A stretch of 64,000 nucleotides of DNA from Bacteroidota bacterium (GCA_024279935.1 JAJRQZ010000076.1:1-64000), one strand, 5' to 3'. Numbered from the stretch's first letter, positions 17,131-26,922 are shown. The notes: a model not told the origin generated them from the letters alone. Translations and numbers: made by a program.

Positions 17131-18603
17131 TTATTTAAGTTCTTTTCTGAGTCTGGCAACGGGGACCCCCATCTGTTCGCGGTATTTTGCAACTGTGCGG
17201 CGGGCAATATTATATTCTTTTTCCTTTAATAATTTTGTAAGATACTCGTCGGTGTGAGGTTTGCGCTTATCTTCCGAAGAAATAATATCTTTCAATATAT
17301 TTTTGATTTCGCGGGTGGATACTTCTTCACCGTCTTCTTTCTGCATGCTCTCGCTGAAGAAACTCTTTAACAGGAAGGTGCCGAATGGGGTTTGGACATA
17401 TTTTGAATTGGCGACCCTGGAAATGGTCGAAATGTCGAGGTTTACTATTTCGGCTATATCTTTTAATATCATTGGCCTCAAATCGGAATCGTCGCCGCTC
17501 ATGAAATATTTGAACTGATAATCCATTATTGCCTTCATTGTCGAGAACAAAGTGTGCTGTCGTTGTTTGATGGCATCGATAAACCATTTGGCCGAGTCAA
17601 CCTTGTTTTTGATAAAGGTAAAGGCTTCCCTTTGTTTTTTTGTTTTTTTCTGCTTGTTGAGCTCGCTGATCATTCCTGCATAAGTACGGCTAACCCTTAG
17701 TTCAGGCGTGTTCCAGGTGTTGAGCATGAGCTCGAGCACTCCGTTATTGTTTGTGATCGTAAAATCAGGTATTATATAATGATTTGTTTTAACCGACTCG
17801 CTTAGCGAATTACCTGGCTTTGGGTTTAGCTGCAGGATTTCATCCAATGCTTTTCTTAGTTGGTCTTCAGTTATTTCCGCTTTCTTTATAATCTTTTGAT
17901 AATGTTTTTTGGTGAATTCGTTGAAATACCTTTTAATGATCCGCACTGCCAAATGAAGCTCTTCCGAAGGCTGTTCATCTAGCTTACGGTTTAGTTGTAT
18001 CAAAAGGCATTCCTGTAAATTCCTGGCCCCAACGCCCACAGGGTCGAAATCTTGTACAATCCCCAACACCCGGCTTACGGTCTCTTTGTCGGTAATTACG
18101 TTCTGCGTAAAGGCTAAATCGTCAACAATGGCATCAACGGATCGCTGCAAATAACCCGAGTCGTCCAGGTTCCCGATGATATAAAGACCTATTTGATAAT
18201 CCTTGTCGTCAAGTATTCGCAATCCTAACTGCTCGTTGAGCAAATCGTGAAAACTATATCCTGATGAGAAAGGGATTTCTGCATGCTTGTCGTCGGGGCT
18301 GTAGTTGTTTGCATGAAGCTTATAGTAGGGGATATCCTCGTCTTGTAAGTAATCATCTAAATCAAACTCTTCCTCTTTCGATACAAATTCATCGTCGTCG
18401 AACTCTTCGTCATTATAATCATCATCCAATTTGTCCTTGTCGTCCTCCTCGGGGCCTTCGGTGTCGAGCGCCGGGTTTTCTTCTATCTCCTGCTTTATCC
18501 TTTGCTCAATGCCAACCGTGGGTATCTGCAGCAACTTCATTAGAAGGATTTGCTGTGGCGACAACTTTATCGAAAGCTTTTGTTGTAAGCGTTGGTTTAG
18601 CAT
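17131..18603 (-). CDS. rpoN: RNA polymerase sigma-54 factor
   Basis: 490 residues. The N-terminal activator-interacting region is glutamine/leucine-rich (LNQRLQQKLSIKLSPQQILL). A strongly acidic linker follows at about residues 48-90 (DDKDKLDDDYNDEEFDDDEF). The core-binding domain is in the middle, an HTH region lies near 400 (LDISTISRVANSKYVQTPFG), and the RpoN box ARRTVAKYREQMGVP lies near the C-terminus. It directs transcription from -24/-12 promoters with AAA+ activators, none of which is in this window. Followed by the PAP2-like gene at 7 bp. Confidence 0.97.
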   Translation of the reverse strand: MLNQRLQQKLSIKLSPQQILLMKLLQIPTVGIEQRIKQEIEENPALDTEGPEEDDKDKLDDDYNDEEFDDDEFVSKEEEFDLDDYLQDEDIPYYKLHANNYSPDDKHAEIPFSSGYSFHDLLNEQLGLRILDDKDYQIGLYIIGNLDDSGYLQRSVDAIVDDLAFTQNVITDKETVSRVLGIVQDFDPVGVGARNLQECLLIQLNRKLDEQPSEELHLAVRIIKRYFNEFTKKHYQKIIKKAEITEDQLRKALDEILQLNPKPGNSLSESVKTNHYIIPDFTITNNNGVLELMLNTWNTPELRVSRTYAGMISELNKQKKTKKQREAFTFIKNKVDSAKWFIDAIKQRQHTLFSTMKAIMDYQFKYFMSGDDSDLRPMILKDIAEIVNLDISTISRVANSKYVQTPFGTFLLKSFFSESMQKEDGEEVSTREIKNILKDIISSEDKRKPHTDEYLTKLLKEKEYNIARRTVAKYREQMGVPVARLRKELK

Positions 18604-18866
18604 TTGATGATTTTATAATAACGATAACAAATGTAATAACATTTTCGTTGTTGGCATGATTTTAGTTAACGGAATTTGAAAAAATAATTAACAAAATAAG
18701 CAATATTGTTAATTTCTCATTTCCTTTCAAAAAACCGGGGAATGCAATTTCTGGCAATCCTGCATTTGTTTTTTAGTTAAAATACAGATAATGAGGCACT
18801 TCGTTTTTTTGACATCTCTAATTGTAACGCTAAGTGCTGAAAACAATCGTGTTCAGGTATTTCAGA

Positions 18867-20306
18867 TTAAAATTCCAGGTTTAAGGGTGAGCGCGGAAAA
18901 GCGATCACGTCCCTTATATTCCCCATACCGGTAACGAAAAGCATAAGGCGTTCAAAACCAAGACCATAACCCGAATGCGGCACTGTCCCGAATTTTCTGG
19001 TCTCCAAAAACCACCACATCGATTCTTCGGGGATTTCCATCTCTTGCATGCGCTTCGACAATTTTCCGTAGTCTTCCTCGCGCTGCGACCCGCCGATTAT
19101 CTCACCTATCTGCGGAAATAAAACGTCCATGGCCCTTACGGTTCTGCCATCGTCGTTTTGCTTCATATAAAAAGCCTTTATTTCTTTAGGGTAATCCGTT
19201 AGGATAACCGGTTTCTTGAAATGCTTCTCGACCAGGAACCTTTCGTGTTCCGACTGCAAGTCGGCGCCCCAGCCATCAATTATATAATCGAATTTTTTCT
19301 TTTTGTTTGGCTTCGAGTTCCGTAAAATCTCAATAGCCCTTGTATAGCTAACTCTTTCAAAAGGATTCTCAAGGACAAATTTTAGTTTTTCGATAAGCTC
19401 CATCGAGCGCTCATCGGCTTTTTTGTTCTTCTCCTCATCTTTTAGCCTTTTGCTAAGGAAGAGCAAATCGTCCATACAGTTGTCGAGTGCGTACTGAATG
19501 ACGTATTTCAACATGTCCTCGGCCAAATCCATATTGTCGTTTATATCGTTGAAGGCTACTTCGGGCTCTATCATCCAAAATTCGGCCAAATGCCTCGAGG
19601 TGTTTGAGTTCTCAGCCCGGAAAGTAGGGCCGAAGGTATAAACTTTAGAGAGTGCCAATGCTGCAAGTTCGGCTTCCAGCTGCCCCGATACTGTAAGGTT
19701 TGCCGGTTTGCCGAAGAAATCTTGCTTGAAGTCGATTTTACCTTCCTCGGTCTTTGGCAAGTTGTTCAAATCCAAGGTGGTTACCTGAAACATCTCACCC
19801 GCCCCCTCGGCATCCGACCCTGTGATGATGGGTGAGTGTATATTGTAGAACCCCCTGTCGTTGAAGAATTTATGAATGGCAAATATCATCGAGTGACGAA
19901 TGCGCGTTATGGCTGCAAAAGTGTTGGTGCGAAACCTTAGGTGGGCCTTCTCGCGAAGGAACTCCAAAGAGTGCTTTTTTGGTTGTATCGGATATTCGTC
20001 GGGATTGGCCTTGCCGAGAATATCTAATCTGGTGGCTTGAACTTCCACTGCTTGTCCGCTTCCTGCCGATTCAACCAAATTACCTTCAACCGATAAACTT
20101 GCTCCGGTATGTATGCTTTCCAACAAAGCCGAATTATTATCGTTGACATCAACGACAATTTGTATGTTATTGATGGTAGAACCGTCGTTAAGAGCGATAA
20201 AGGCTACGTTTTTGCTCCCTCTTTTCGTTCTAACCCAGCCTTTTACATTTATTTGAGCACCTAATTCACCTTGCTCCAGCAAGTTTTTTATATCAGTTCT
20301 TTTCAC
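18867..20306 (-). CDS. asnS: Asparagine-tRNA ligase
   Basis: Class IIb aminoacyl-tRNA synthetase charging tRNA-Asn. 479 residues. The N-terminal OB-fold anticodon-binding domain has [19 protein letters not shown]. The catalytic domain has motif 2 in [20 protein letters not shown] near residue 230 and motif 3 in [20 protein letters not shown] near residue 450. The Asn-specific type is indicated by the similarity to the AsnS rather than the AspS pattern around EFWMIEPE. Full length, with its own leader, and a single-gene unit. Confidence 0.96.
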   Translation of the reverse strand: MKRTDIKNLLEQGELGAQINVKGWVRTKRGSKNVAFIALNDGSTINNIQIVVDVNDNNSALLESIHTGASLSVEGNLVESAGSGQAVEVQATRLDILGKANPDEYPIQPKKHSLEFLREKAHLRFRTNTFAAITRIRHSMIFAIHKFFNDRGFYNIHSPIITGSDAEGAGEMFQVTTLDLNNLPKTEEGKIDFKQDFFGKPANLTVSGQLEAELAALALSKVYTFGPTFRAENSNTSRHLAEFWMIEPEVAFNDINDNMDLAEDMLKYVIQYALDNCMDDLLFLSKRLKDEEKNKKADERSMELIEKLKFVLENPFERVSYTRAIEILRNSKPNKKKKFDYIIDGWGADLQSEHERFLVEKHFKKPVILTDYPKEIKAFYMKQNDDGRTVRAMDVLFPQIGEIIGGSQREEDYGKLSKRMQEMEIPEESMWWFLETRKFGTVPHSGYGLGFERLMLFVTGMGNIRDVIAFPRSPLNLEF

Positions 20307-20369
20307 TTTTGAAGTTTTTGAAAATAATTTGCAAAAAAACTAAAATTTAATGAACTAGCACACTTATTT

Positions 20370-21263
20370 TTACGAATTCTTGGCCTTATGCTTTTTGGCC
20401 TCCCTTTCCATAAGCGATATGAATTTGTGCGGCAAAGGAAGTGGGATTTCTATTTTTTGTCCGTTACCGGGATGCGAAAAGCTTAGGGATGATGCACATA
20501 AAAACATCCCTTTGCCCTTTAATAAAGGAGAGCCGTCATTATTATAAAGCTTATCTCCCACTATTGAATGGCCTATGCCGGACAAATGTATCCGCAATTG
20601 ATGCCTTCGGCCTGTGGCAGGATGTAATTCTATTAAACTAATGTCTCCCGCAACCAGCGACGGAATTGTTTTGATTGTTGAATAGGTGGTTTTTGCCTTT
20701 TTGCCACCAATATCCTCATTTATCTCGCCATTACTTTTTGTTTGGCCGTTCACAATGGCGTGATAGGTCTTAAAAACTTTGTTTTCGGCAAACTGCTTGC
20801 CCAAGCTGGCAGCGGCCGAATGTGTTTTGGCGCAGACTAGTAAACCACTTGTCGAATAATCCAGTCTGTGAACAGGTACAGGCCGGCCTAATAAGCCGGT
20901 TTTAGCCGATGGTTTTAGGTTGTGGGATAGAGCATTTTGTATGGTCTTGAATTTGTTCCCGCTTACTTCAAAGCCGGCCGGTTTGTTGATAACTGCAATG
21001 TCATCATCTTCATAGCAAACTTCCAGCTTTAGCGTAAAAACTTTATGACCTGAGCGCGCTGCCCCGAAAAGTTCTACTTTATCCCCTTTATTTAAATACC
21101 TGGCCGATTCAACTTGCTTGCCGTTCAGTTTTATCATACCCGATTTTATGGCATTTTTAATGCCTTTTCTCGAATTTAACAACTGCATTTCCGAGATGCA
21201 AAAATCGAGTAGCCGAACCGGGTTTTCCAATTTTCCAACAATGAGCTTTTCAACGGGATTCAT
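20370..21263 (-). CDS. RluA-family pseudouridine synthase
   Basis: 297 residues. The N-terminal S4-like RNA-binding region includes SGMIKLNGKQVESARYLNKG. The catalytic domain has PVPVHRLDYSTSGLLVCAKT near residue 130 with the catalytic aspartate in HRLD, and LHPATGRRHQLRIHLSGIGH near residue 215. It isomerises uridines in rRNA or tRNA; the exact target cannot be read from sequence. No membrane segment or signal peptide. A terminator for the upstream gene lies just before its start. Confidence 0.93.
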   Translation of the reverse strand: MNPVEKLIVGKLENPVRLLDFCISEMQLLNSRKGIKNAIKSGMIKLNGKQVESARYLNKGDKVELFGAARSGHKVFTLKLEVCYEDDDIAVINKPAGFEVSGNKFKTIQNALSHNLKPSAKTGLLGRPVPVHRLDYSTSGLLVCAKTHSAAASLGKQFAENKVFKTYHAIVNGQTKSNGEINEDIGGKKAKTTYSTIKTIPSLVAGDISLIELHPATGRRHQLRIHLSGIGHSIVGDKLYNNDGSPLLKGKGMFLCASSLSFSHPGNGQKIEIPLPLPHKFISLMEREAKKHKAKNS

Positions 21264-21280
21264 TGTTGCAAAAGTAGCAT

Positions 21281-21316
21281 AAAAAAATCCAGACAGCCGA
21301 CAGGCTCGTCTGGATT
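21281..21316 (-). terminator. Rho-independent terminator
   Basis: On the minus strand the stem AATCCAGAC-GAGCC, loop TGTC, GGC-T-GTCTGGATT is followed by a run of seven T. It ends the transcript of the 21393-21743 gene, just ahead of the RluA-family gene. Confidence 0.85.
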
Positions 21317-21392
21317 ACCAAAAAACTATTCAGGTTCTTAAAAGCATAAACCTGAGGCCCCCTGTTGAACAAGAGGGTATGTGGATTGAAGT

Positions 21393-21743
21393 TTACCTTA
21401 AATCGTAGGTTATTTTCATCAGCATCCACTGACCTGAATATGCGCTAAAATCATCGGACGTGATTTTCTCGATGGTTTTTACGGTAAAATCCTTCATCTT
21501 TTCACATGATGAATTGGCACGATCAACTTCTAGTCCCCCGTTTTCGTTTACAATAATTCTGGCATAGACCGAGCATTCGGTTCTGCTGTCGATTGCAAAT
21601 TGCGGGTAATAGAGTTTCTTACGTATGGCTTCTTTTAACTCTTTGCTTACCTGACTGTTGGCAGGAATGGGCTCGGATGCAAAAGAAACCGTGCTTAAAA
21701 AAATGCCCAATAACAGCATAACAGTTGCGATTCTTGTCTTCAT
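21393..21743 (-). CDS. Small secreted protein of unknown function
   Basis: 116 residues with the signal peptide MKTRIATVMLLLGIFLSTVS and cleavage after about residue 22. The mature part has two cysteines and a pattern like a TonB-C-type or energy-transducing fold (YPQFAIDSRTECSVYARIIV, then LEVDRANSSCEKM). Bacteroidota encode many such small periplasmic proteins, and I cannot assign a role. Its promoter would lie in the 495-base gap 21744-22238. In that gap I see only the regulatory signals at its right end. Confidence 0.75.
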   Translation of the reverse strand: MKTRIATVMLLLGIFLSTVSFASEPIPANSQVSKELKEAIRKKLYYPQFAIDSRTECSVYARIIVNENGGLEVDRANSSCEKMKDFTVKTIEKITSDDFSAYSGQWMLMKITYDLR

Positions 21744-22198
21744 GACTTAATGTATTAGTTAAAAATATAATGGTTGCGATTGGGGTTCTGCTAATGTCGT
21801 GCCATAAAGGCTAACGTTCATAAAAACAGAGGTTAAAATAAATTTTCCAATCATAGTTAATAGTTATCTGTTCGTTCGCAAACATCCAATGTACATCTGC
21901 GAACAGCTTGCCGTATATTATGAATATAATGGCTGTTTGTAATAGGGGACCCCCAAGTCTATTGTTATTAAATAACTATGGATTAATGCTTTAGATTGAT
22001 ATAAATTCACGATAAAATCTAATTTCCAGATTAATTTAACAAATCAGGGACTTTGGTTTGAGCAAAAACCCCCTAAAAAAGTGACGAAAACCATTAGATT
22101 CATTCTAAATATGATTTGTAAAATACATTAGAACAGAGCAATATGATTGTTGTTGCTCAGCATAGCACTAATTAGGCGCGAGGCTAATGAATTAAATT

Positions 22199-22228
22199 TA
22201 GATTTGTATCCTATAAAACTTATAGGAT
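22199..22228 (+). promoter_or_regulatory. Promoter -7 box and palindromic operator of the Rrf2 gene
   Basis: TAGATTTG (22199-22206) fits the Bacteroidota -7 consensus TAnnTTTG. Two bases on, ATCCTATAA-AAC-TTATAGGAT (22208-22228) is a perfect 9-bp inverted repeat. It ends 10 bases before the Rrf2 start codon and overlaps the expected transcription start. This is the arrangement of an autoregulatory operator for a dimeric Rrf2 protein. A convincing -33 box is not seen. The rest of the gap back to 21744 is A/T-rich with no gene found. Confidence 0.65.
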
Positions 22229-22238
22229 TAATCGGATT

Positions 22239-22676
22239 ATGCGAATTAACACCAAGGTGAGATATGGTTTACGGGCAATGATTGAAATTGCAAAAAATAA
22301 CGATGGGAAAGCTGTTCTGCAAAAGGATATTTCGAGGGCACAAGAAATATCAGCTGGTTACCTCGATACTATTATCGCAAGTTTGAAGAGTGCAGGCTTA
22401 ATTAAGAATTATGCCGGTAAGCATAGTGGATATATTTTGACAAAAAGCGCAGTTGATATAAATGTTTATGATATTTATAAGGCCTTCGAGCCTGATATAA
22501 ACATAGTGAATTGTACTTACCCTTCTAATGAATGCTCAAGATTAAATATCTGTCCCGCAACGGATTATTGGTCTGGCTTAAATGATGTTATCCGTGAGAA
22601 TATGATAAACACCAGTTTAAGGAGTTTGTTGAGGGAAGAAATAGTAAAATTAAATAAAATTAAAATTCACAATTAA
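22239..22676 (+). CDS. Rrf2 family transcriptional regulator with iron-sulfur cysteine triad
   Basis: 145 residues. The N-terminal winged helix starts MRINTKVRYGLRAMIEIAKN and has the recognition segment ISAGYLDTIIASLKSAGLI. Three cysteines at 92, 99 and 105 (NCTYPSNECSRLNIC, spacing C-x6-C-x5-C) closely match the cluster ligands of IscR (92, 98, 104) and NsrR. It therefore probably senses redox state, iron-sulfur supply or nitric oxide. It is 11 bp upstream of the duplicated cytochrome gene, so the two likely form one autoregulated operon controlled through the palindrome at 22208. Confidence 0.92.
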   Translation: MRINTKVRYGLRAMIEIAKNNDGKAVLQKDISRAQEISAGYLDTIIASLKSAGLIKNYAGKHSGYILTKSAVDINVYDIYKAFEPDINIVNCTYPSNECSRLNICPATDYWSGLNDVIRENMINTSLRSLLREEIVKLNKIKIHN

Positions 22677-22687
22677 AATAGAATATT

Positions 22688-24313
22688 ATGAGAAGACTTA
22701 GTTTTTTATTGTTGGTTTCAGTAGTAGTGGCTTTTACTTCATGTAAAAAGACCGAAACTCCTACCGATGACCCAAATGATGTTGCTTATGCAGCAGCGGA
22801 TGCCGCAAAAGGTGGCATAATGTATGACAAATTCTGGGCCACGGAGTCTGGTTTTGACCAAAATGACGCCAATTTGGCCAAGTTTAACGACTACAGCAAC
22901 TTTTTCCGTTGTAAACAATGTCATGGTTGGGATGGACTTGGCAACAAAGGTGCTTATATTAACCGTAAGCCAAAAACATCCAGGCCAAATGTTACTGCTT
23001 TCGATATGATGGAAGTTCGCCAAAACGACGCACCTATCGATATCTTCAATGCTATTAAAGGTATAGGTGGCGATCGCCGCGATATTTCTTATGATTTAAG
23101 TGCCTATGATCCAGCTTCTAACAACGTAGATGGTGATATGATGCCAGACTTTAGCCAGATTTTAACTGATGCCCAAATTTGGGATCTTGTTAAATTTATA
23201 AAAGAAGGCATGTTCGATGTAACCGAGCTTTATGATGCAACTTATGAAGGGACATATCCTACAGGAAGCGTTACTTTCTCAAACTTAGGCCTTGACGGGA
23301 ATGCCGCGAACGGAAAAACTTTCTATGCAGCAAATTGTGCCGCTTGTCATGGTGCCGACGGAACCACTCTTGCGCTGGAAGATGATAAAACGGTTGGTAG
23401 CTTTGCAAGAACTAAAGCTAACGAAGCTCAACATAAGGTACATTATGGTCAGCTTGGCACTGCAATGACAGGACAATTTGATCTTAGTGTTTCTGATATG
23501 AAAGATCTTTATAAAGCGCTTTCCAGTGAAACAGATTTTCCAAATAATCCTGCCAACGTGGCCGATGGCGCCTTAGGTGGAATTATGTATGACAAATTCT
23601 GGGCCGCTGAATCAGGTTTCGACCAAAATGACGCTAATCTGGCTACATTTGACAACTATAGCAATTTCTTCCGTTGCAAGCAATGCCACGGTTGGGACGG
23701 GCTTGGGAGAAATGGTGCTTATATCAACAGAGCCCCTAAAACATCAAGGCCTAACGTATCTGCAGTTGACATGATGGAAGTTCAGGCCAACGATGATCTA
23801 CAAGAAATTTTTGACGCAATTAAAGGCGAAGGTTTCGACCGTAGGGATATTTCATACGATCTTGCATCTTACGATCCTGAAACCAACAGCGCTGATGGCG
23901 ACAGAATGCCTTACTTTGGACAGATTTTAACTGATGCTCAAATTTGGAATCTTGCTAAATTCATCAAAGATGGCTTATTTGACGTGAGCCTGCTTTATGA
24001 TGCTACTTATGAAGGTACTTATCCAACCGGGACGGTAACTTTTGCAAACATAGGCCTTGATGGTGACGCCACTGCCGGTGATGCATACTATGCTGCCAAT
24101 TGCGCACAATGCCATGGTGCCGATGGTATGACACTGGAACTTGAGGGAGGGAGACATGTTGGTAGTTTTACCAGGCAAAAAGCTAACGAGGCACAACATA
24201 AAATTCATTATGGTCAACTTGGCTCGTTAATGGCCGGTAACTTTGATATTACTTTAACAGGAATGAAAGATTTGTATAAAGCATTGGATGATGCTGCAAA
24301 TTACCCTGATTGA
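22688..24313 (+). CDS. Four-haem c-type cytochrome lipoprotein with internal duplication
   Basis: 541 residues. The lipoprotein signal ends FTSC (Cys19), so it is probably anchored in an outer or inner membrane facing the periplasm. There are four haem motifs: CKQCH at 75, CAACH at 217, CKQCH at 330 and CAQCH at 472. The protein is two copies of a 255-residue unit, each with one FFRCKQCHGWDGLG site and one ANCA.CHGADG site; both pairs are offset by exactly 255. Electron transfer is the likely role, and partners are not in the window. It follows the Rrf2 gene, suggesting redox- or NO-controlled expression. Confidence 0.9.
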   Translation: MRRLSFLLLVSVVVAFTSCKKTETPTDDPNDVAYAAADAAKGGIMYDKFWATESGFDQNDANLAKFNDYSNFFRCKQCHGWDGLGNKGAYINRKPKTSRPNVTAFDMMEVRQNDAPIDIFNAIKGIGGDRRDISYDLSAYDPASNNVDGDMMPDFSQILTDAQIWDLVKFIKEGMFDVTELYDATYEGTYPTGSVTFSNLGLDGNAANGKTFYAANCAACHGADGTTLALEDDKTVGSFARTKANEAQHKVHYGQLGTAMTGQFDLSVSDMKDLYKALSSETDFPNNPANVADGALGGIMYDKFWAAESGFDQNDANLATFDNYSNFFRCKQCHGWDGLGRNGAYINRAPKTSRPNVSAVDMMEVQANDDLQEIFDAIKGEGFDRRDISYDLASYDPETNSADGDRMPYFGQILTDAQIWNLAKFIKDGLFDVSLLYDATYEGTYPTGTVTFANIGLDGDATAGDAYYAANCAQCHGADGMTLELEGGRHVGSFTRQKANEAQHKIHYGQLGSLMAGNFDITLTGMKDLYKALDDAANYPD

Positions 24314-24334
24314 CAGGTATTTAATTATATTCTC

Positions 24335-24373
24335 AAAAGCAGTCCCACCGCCTTGTGTGAGGCTGCTTTTTTT
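24335..24373 (+). terminator. Rho-independent terminator
   Basis: AAAAGCAGTCCCACCGCC, then TTGTG, then TGAGGCTGCTTTTTTT: an imperfect stem with an 8-bp closing helix and a T run, 21 bp after the cytochrome gene. Confidence 0.8.
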
Positions 24374-24379
24374 ATTGTT

Positions 24380-24439
24380 ATCGAAAAGCTCAACCCTGCC
24401 GCTGCCAACATCATATCGAGTGCCGATATTTATTGTCTC
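24380..24439 (-). pseudogene. Remnant of a second beta-carbonic anhydrase C-terminus
   Basis: On the minus strand 20 codons read [20 protein letters not shown]. The C-terminus of the intact carbonic anhydrase at 7280 reads EIDIVGAMYDVGNGKVEFLK. The two agree in pattern with one residue deleted, and the DNA is also similar around TATGATGTTGG. No stop follows at the expected place and no upstream domain remains. This is a fossil of a lost copy between the cytochrome terminator and glnS. Confidence 0.6.
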
Positions 24440-24516
24440 ATTGTTTTTGTTTCATGTTAAAACATGAGTATTTTCAATTAATTTTGCATTTCGAATTAAT
24501 TTCAAAGAGTTTAAAC

Positions 24517-26199
24517 ATGGATACTCCTGAAAATGAAAAGCGATCGCTTAATTTTATCGAAAGCATAATCGAAGAAGACCTTCGCGAAAACAAAAACGAA
24601 GGCCGGATTCATCTGCGCTTCCCTCCCGAGCCTAATGGCTATCTTCATATAGGTCATGCAAAATCAATTTGCCTCAATTTCGGCCTTGCCGAATCATATA
24701 ATGGAATGTGCAATCTTCGCTTCGACGATACCAATCCTGAAAAGGAAGATGTGGAATATGTTGATTCAATTAAAGAGGATATTAATTGGCTGGGTTTCAA
24801 ATGGAACGACCAGCCTTACTTTGCGTCGGATTATTTTGACCAGTTGTATGACTGGGCGGTAAAGCTAATTAAGGACGGTAAAGCTTATGTTGACGACCAG
24901 CCTCAGGAACTGATTCGCGAGCAGAGGGGGATTCCAACGCAAGCAGGAGTTGAAAGCCCGGGCAGGAAACGTAGCATCGAAGATAACATTAAGCTTTTCG
25001 AAGGCATGAAAAATGGCGAATATCCTGATGGCTCGATGGTTTTGAGGGCCAAAGTTGACATGACCTCGCCAAATATGCATTTGCGCGACCCGATAATGTA
25101 CCGAATCCTTCATAAGGAACACCATCGTACGGGCGATAAATGGAATATTTATCCCATGTACGACTGGGCTCACGGACAATCGGATTATATTGAGGGAATT
25201 ACCCATTCCGTATGTACTTTGGAATTTGAGGTTCACCGCCCGCTTTATAATTGGTTTTTGGATCAAATTGCCGAAAACAAATATAGGCCAAGACAGATTG
25301 AATTTGCCCGGCTAAATCTTTCATATACTGTGATGAGCAAACGTAAACTGCTGGAACTAGTTGAGGATAAGTATGTTAATGCTTGGGATGATCCTCGTAT
25401 GCCCACAATCTCGGGATTGAGGCGTAGAGGTTATACAGCCGGCTCAATAAGGGCTTTTGCAGAAAGAATCGGAGTTGCGAAGCGCGATAACGTTATCGAT
25501 GTCGGGCTCCTGGAATTCAGCGTTCGCGAACATTTAAATAGTATCGCACCAAGGGTGTTTGGGGTTTTGAACCCTGTAAAAGTTGTAATTACCAATTATC
25601 CTGAAGGAAAAGTAGAGGATATGGAGCTTATTAACAACCCTGAGGATGCGGAAGCGGGAAGCCGTAAAGTACCGTTTACAAGGGAGATTTTTATCGAGCG
25701 CGACGACTTTATGGAAGATGCACCTAAGAAGTTCTTTCGAATGGGCCCGGGACGGGAGGTAAGGCTAAAGGGCGCCTATATTGTTAAATGCGAGGATTTC
25801 GCAAAAGATACAAATGGAAATATCTCAGAGATTTATTGTACTTACGATCCCGATACCAAATCGGGTAGCGACAGCAGCGGTAAGAAAGTGAAAGGTACTT
25901 TGCATTGGGTTTCGGCTACTCATAGTTTTAATGCGGAAGTGCGTTTATACGATCGTCTTTTTAGCGATGAGGATCCCGCCGGACACAAAGAGGTTGACTT
26001 TAAAGAATTCTTAAACCCCGATTCCCTGAGAATATTGCCTGGCTGCAAACTTGAGCCCTCCTTGAAAGATGCACGAATTGGCGATAAATTCCAATTCCAG
26101 AGGTTGGGCTATTTCTGCGTTGACAAGGACAGCACTCCTGAGAAAATGGTGTTCAACCGTACTGTCCCACTAAGGGATAGCTGGGGGAAAAGAAAATAG
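24517..26199 (+). CDS. glnS: Glutamine-tRNA ligase
   Basis: Class I aminoacyl-tRNA synthetase charging tRNA-Gln directly. 560 residues from the ATG at 24517. An upstream frame extension to 24433 overlaps the carbonic anhydrase remnant and adds a non-family leader, so I reject it. The nucleotide-binding motif is [17 protein letters not shown] near residue 37. The second signature [10 protein letters not shown] near residue 272 is the KMSKS equivalent. The C-terminal anticodon-binding beta-barrel is complete ([19 protein letters not shown]). Having GlnS implies a direct Gln charging route. Confidence 0.96.
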   Translation: MDTPENEKRSLNFIESIIEEDLRENKNEGRIHLRFPPEPNGYLHIGHAKSICLNFGLAESYNGMCNLRFDDTNPEKEDVEYVDSIKEDINWLGFKWNDQPYFASDYFDQLYDWAVKLIKDGKAYVDDQPQELIREQRGIPTQAGVESPGRKRSIEDNIKLFEGMKNGEYPDGSMVLRAKVDMTSPNMHLRDPIMYRILHKEHHRTGDKWNIYPMYDWAHGQSDYIEGITHSVCTLEFEVHRPLYNWFLDQIAENKYRPRQIEFARLNLSYTVMSKRKLLELVEDKYVNAWDDPRMPTISGLRRRGYTAGSIRAFAERIGVAKRDNVIDVGLLEFSVREHLNSIAPRVFGVLNPVKVVITNYPEGKVEDMELINNPEDAEAGSRKVPFTREIFIERDDFMEDAPKKFFRMGPGREVRLKGAYIVKCEDFAKDTNGNISEIYCTYDPDTKSGSDSSGKKVKGTLHWVSATHSFNAEVRLYDRLFSDEDPAGHKEVDFKEFLNPDSLRILPGCKLEPSLKDARIGDKFQFQRLGYFCVDKDSTPEKMVFNRTVPLRDSWGKRK

Positions 26200-26252
26200 T
26201 CTTGGTTACCGAAAACAAGATACTCTCCCCCAATCATTTATGTGGCTTGATG

Positions 26253-26282
26253 TTTGTGATATATATCTTTGTCTTATATTTG
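26253..26282 (+). promoter_or_regulatory. Promoter of the toxin-antitoxin pair
   Basis: TATATTTG (26275-26282) fits the Bacteroidota -7 element TAnnTTTG, with TTTG at 26253-26256 18 bases upstream as the -33 element. The start codon of the antitoxin follows 26 bases later. The leader between them is A/T-rich with a TTTCATAAATATAAAATATC stretch that could bind the ribbon-helix-helix repressor; this is unproven. Confidence 0.55.
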
Positions 26283-26308
26283 TATTTCATAAATATAAAA
26301 TATCCGTC

Positions 26309-26542
26309 ATGACTACTTTTACCTCAACATTGCCTGATGATCTTTTGTCTCATTTGAACGAGAAGGCAAAAATGTTAGCCTTGCCAAAAAATAAAATAAT
26401 CGAAAGGGCACTGCGAATTTATCTTGATCAATTGAATCGTGCCGAATATATTAAGTCTTATAAAAATGCAAGTAAGGATGCGAACATACTTGATATCGCT
26501 GAGGAAGGCATGGAAGATTATGTTAAACAGCTGGATTTATGA
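26309..26542 (+). CDS. Ribbon-helix-helix antitoxin
   Basis: 77 residues from the ATG at 26309, MTTFTSTLPDDLLSHLNEKA, followed by LALPKNKIIERALRIYLDQL. This is the beta strand plus two helices of a CopG/MetJ-like DNA-binding fold. The acidic C-terminal tail EEGMEDYVKQLDL is the likely toxin-binding part. Its stop codon overlaps the toxin start by four bases (ATGA), a coupling typical of these pairs. An upstream extension to 26240 crosses the promoter and is not used. It should repress its own operon together with the toxin. Confidence 0.85.
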   Translation: MTTFTSTLPDDLLSHLNEKAKMLALPKNKIIERALRIYLDQLNRAEYIKSYKNASKDANILDIAEEGMEDYVKQLDL

Positions 26543-26871
26543 GGCAGCGGGAAATTTGGTATGCTAAGCTAAATCCTGTTAAGGGCAGTGAACAACGAGG
26601 TTTTAGGCCAGTTGTGATTATTAGTGGAAACATGCTTAACGAACATTTGAAAATAGTTATCGCTTGTCCGTTGACATCTAAAATCACAAATTACAAAGGA
26701 AATGTTATGCTAAGCCCATCAGTTGAAAACGGCTTGCACAAACAATCAGAAGTGTTGATTTTTCACATGCGATCCATTTCAAAAGATAGGCTTGTGAAGA
26801 AAATAGGTATTATTTCTCATGATGAATTATCTCAGCTAAAACATGGGCTTGATGATATTTTAAGATACTAA
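26539..26871 (+). CDS. MazF/PemK-type mRNA interferase toxin
   Basis: 110 residues with the MazF pattern: MRQREIWYAKLNPVKGSEQR, then GFRPVVIISGNMLN, IACPLTSKITNYKGNVML, and late QSEVLIFHMRSISKDRLVKK. The family cuts RNA at short sequences when the antitoxin is lost. It begins inside the antitoxin stop (ATGA). No frame damage is seen, so the pair is probably active. The adjacent DNA to the right is scarred by a mobile element. Confidence 0.92.
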   Translation: MRQREIWYAKLNPVKGSEQRGFRPVVIISGNMLNEHLKIVIACPLTSKITNYKGNVMLSPSVENGLHKQSEVLIFHMRSISKDRLVKKIGIISHDELSQLKHGLDDILRY

Positions 26872-26922
26872 GCTGAGTTGGGTCTAATCTTAGACCGCTG
26901 CAATACCAGGTTTTTAAATGAA

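Noticed and set aside
24433-24516. Upstream extension of glnS.
   Set aside because: It overlaps the carbonic anhydrase remnant and adds residues not found in the family.
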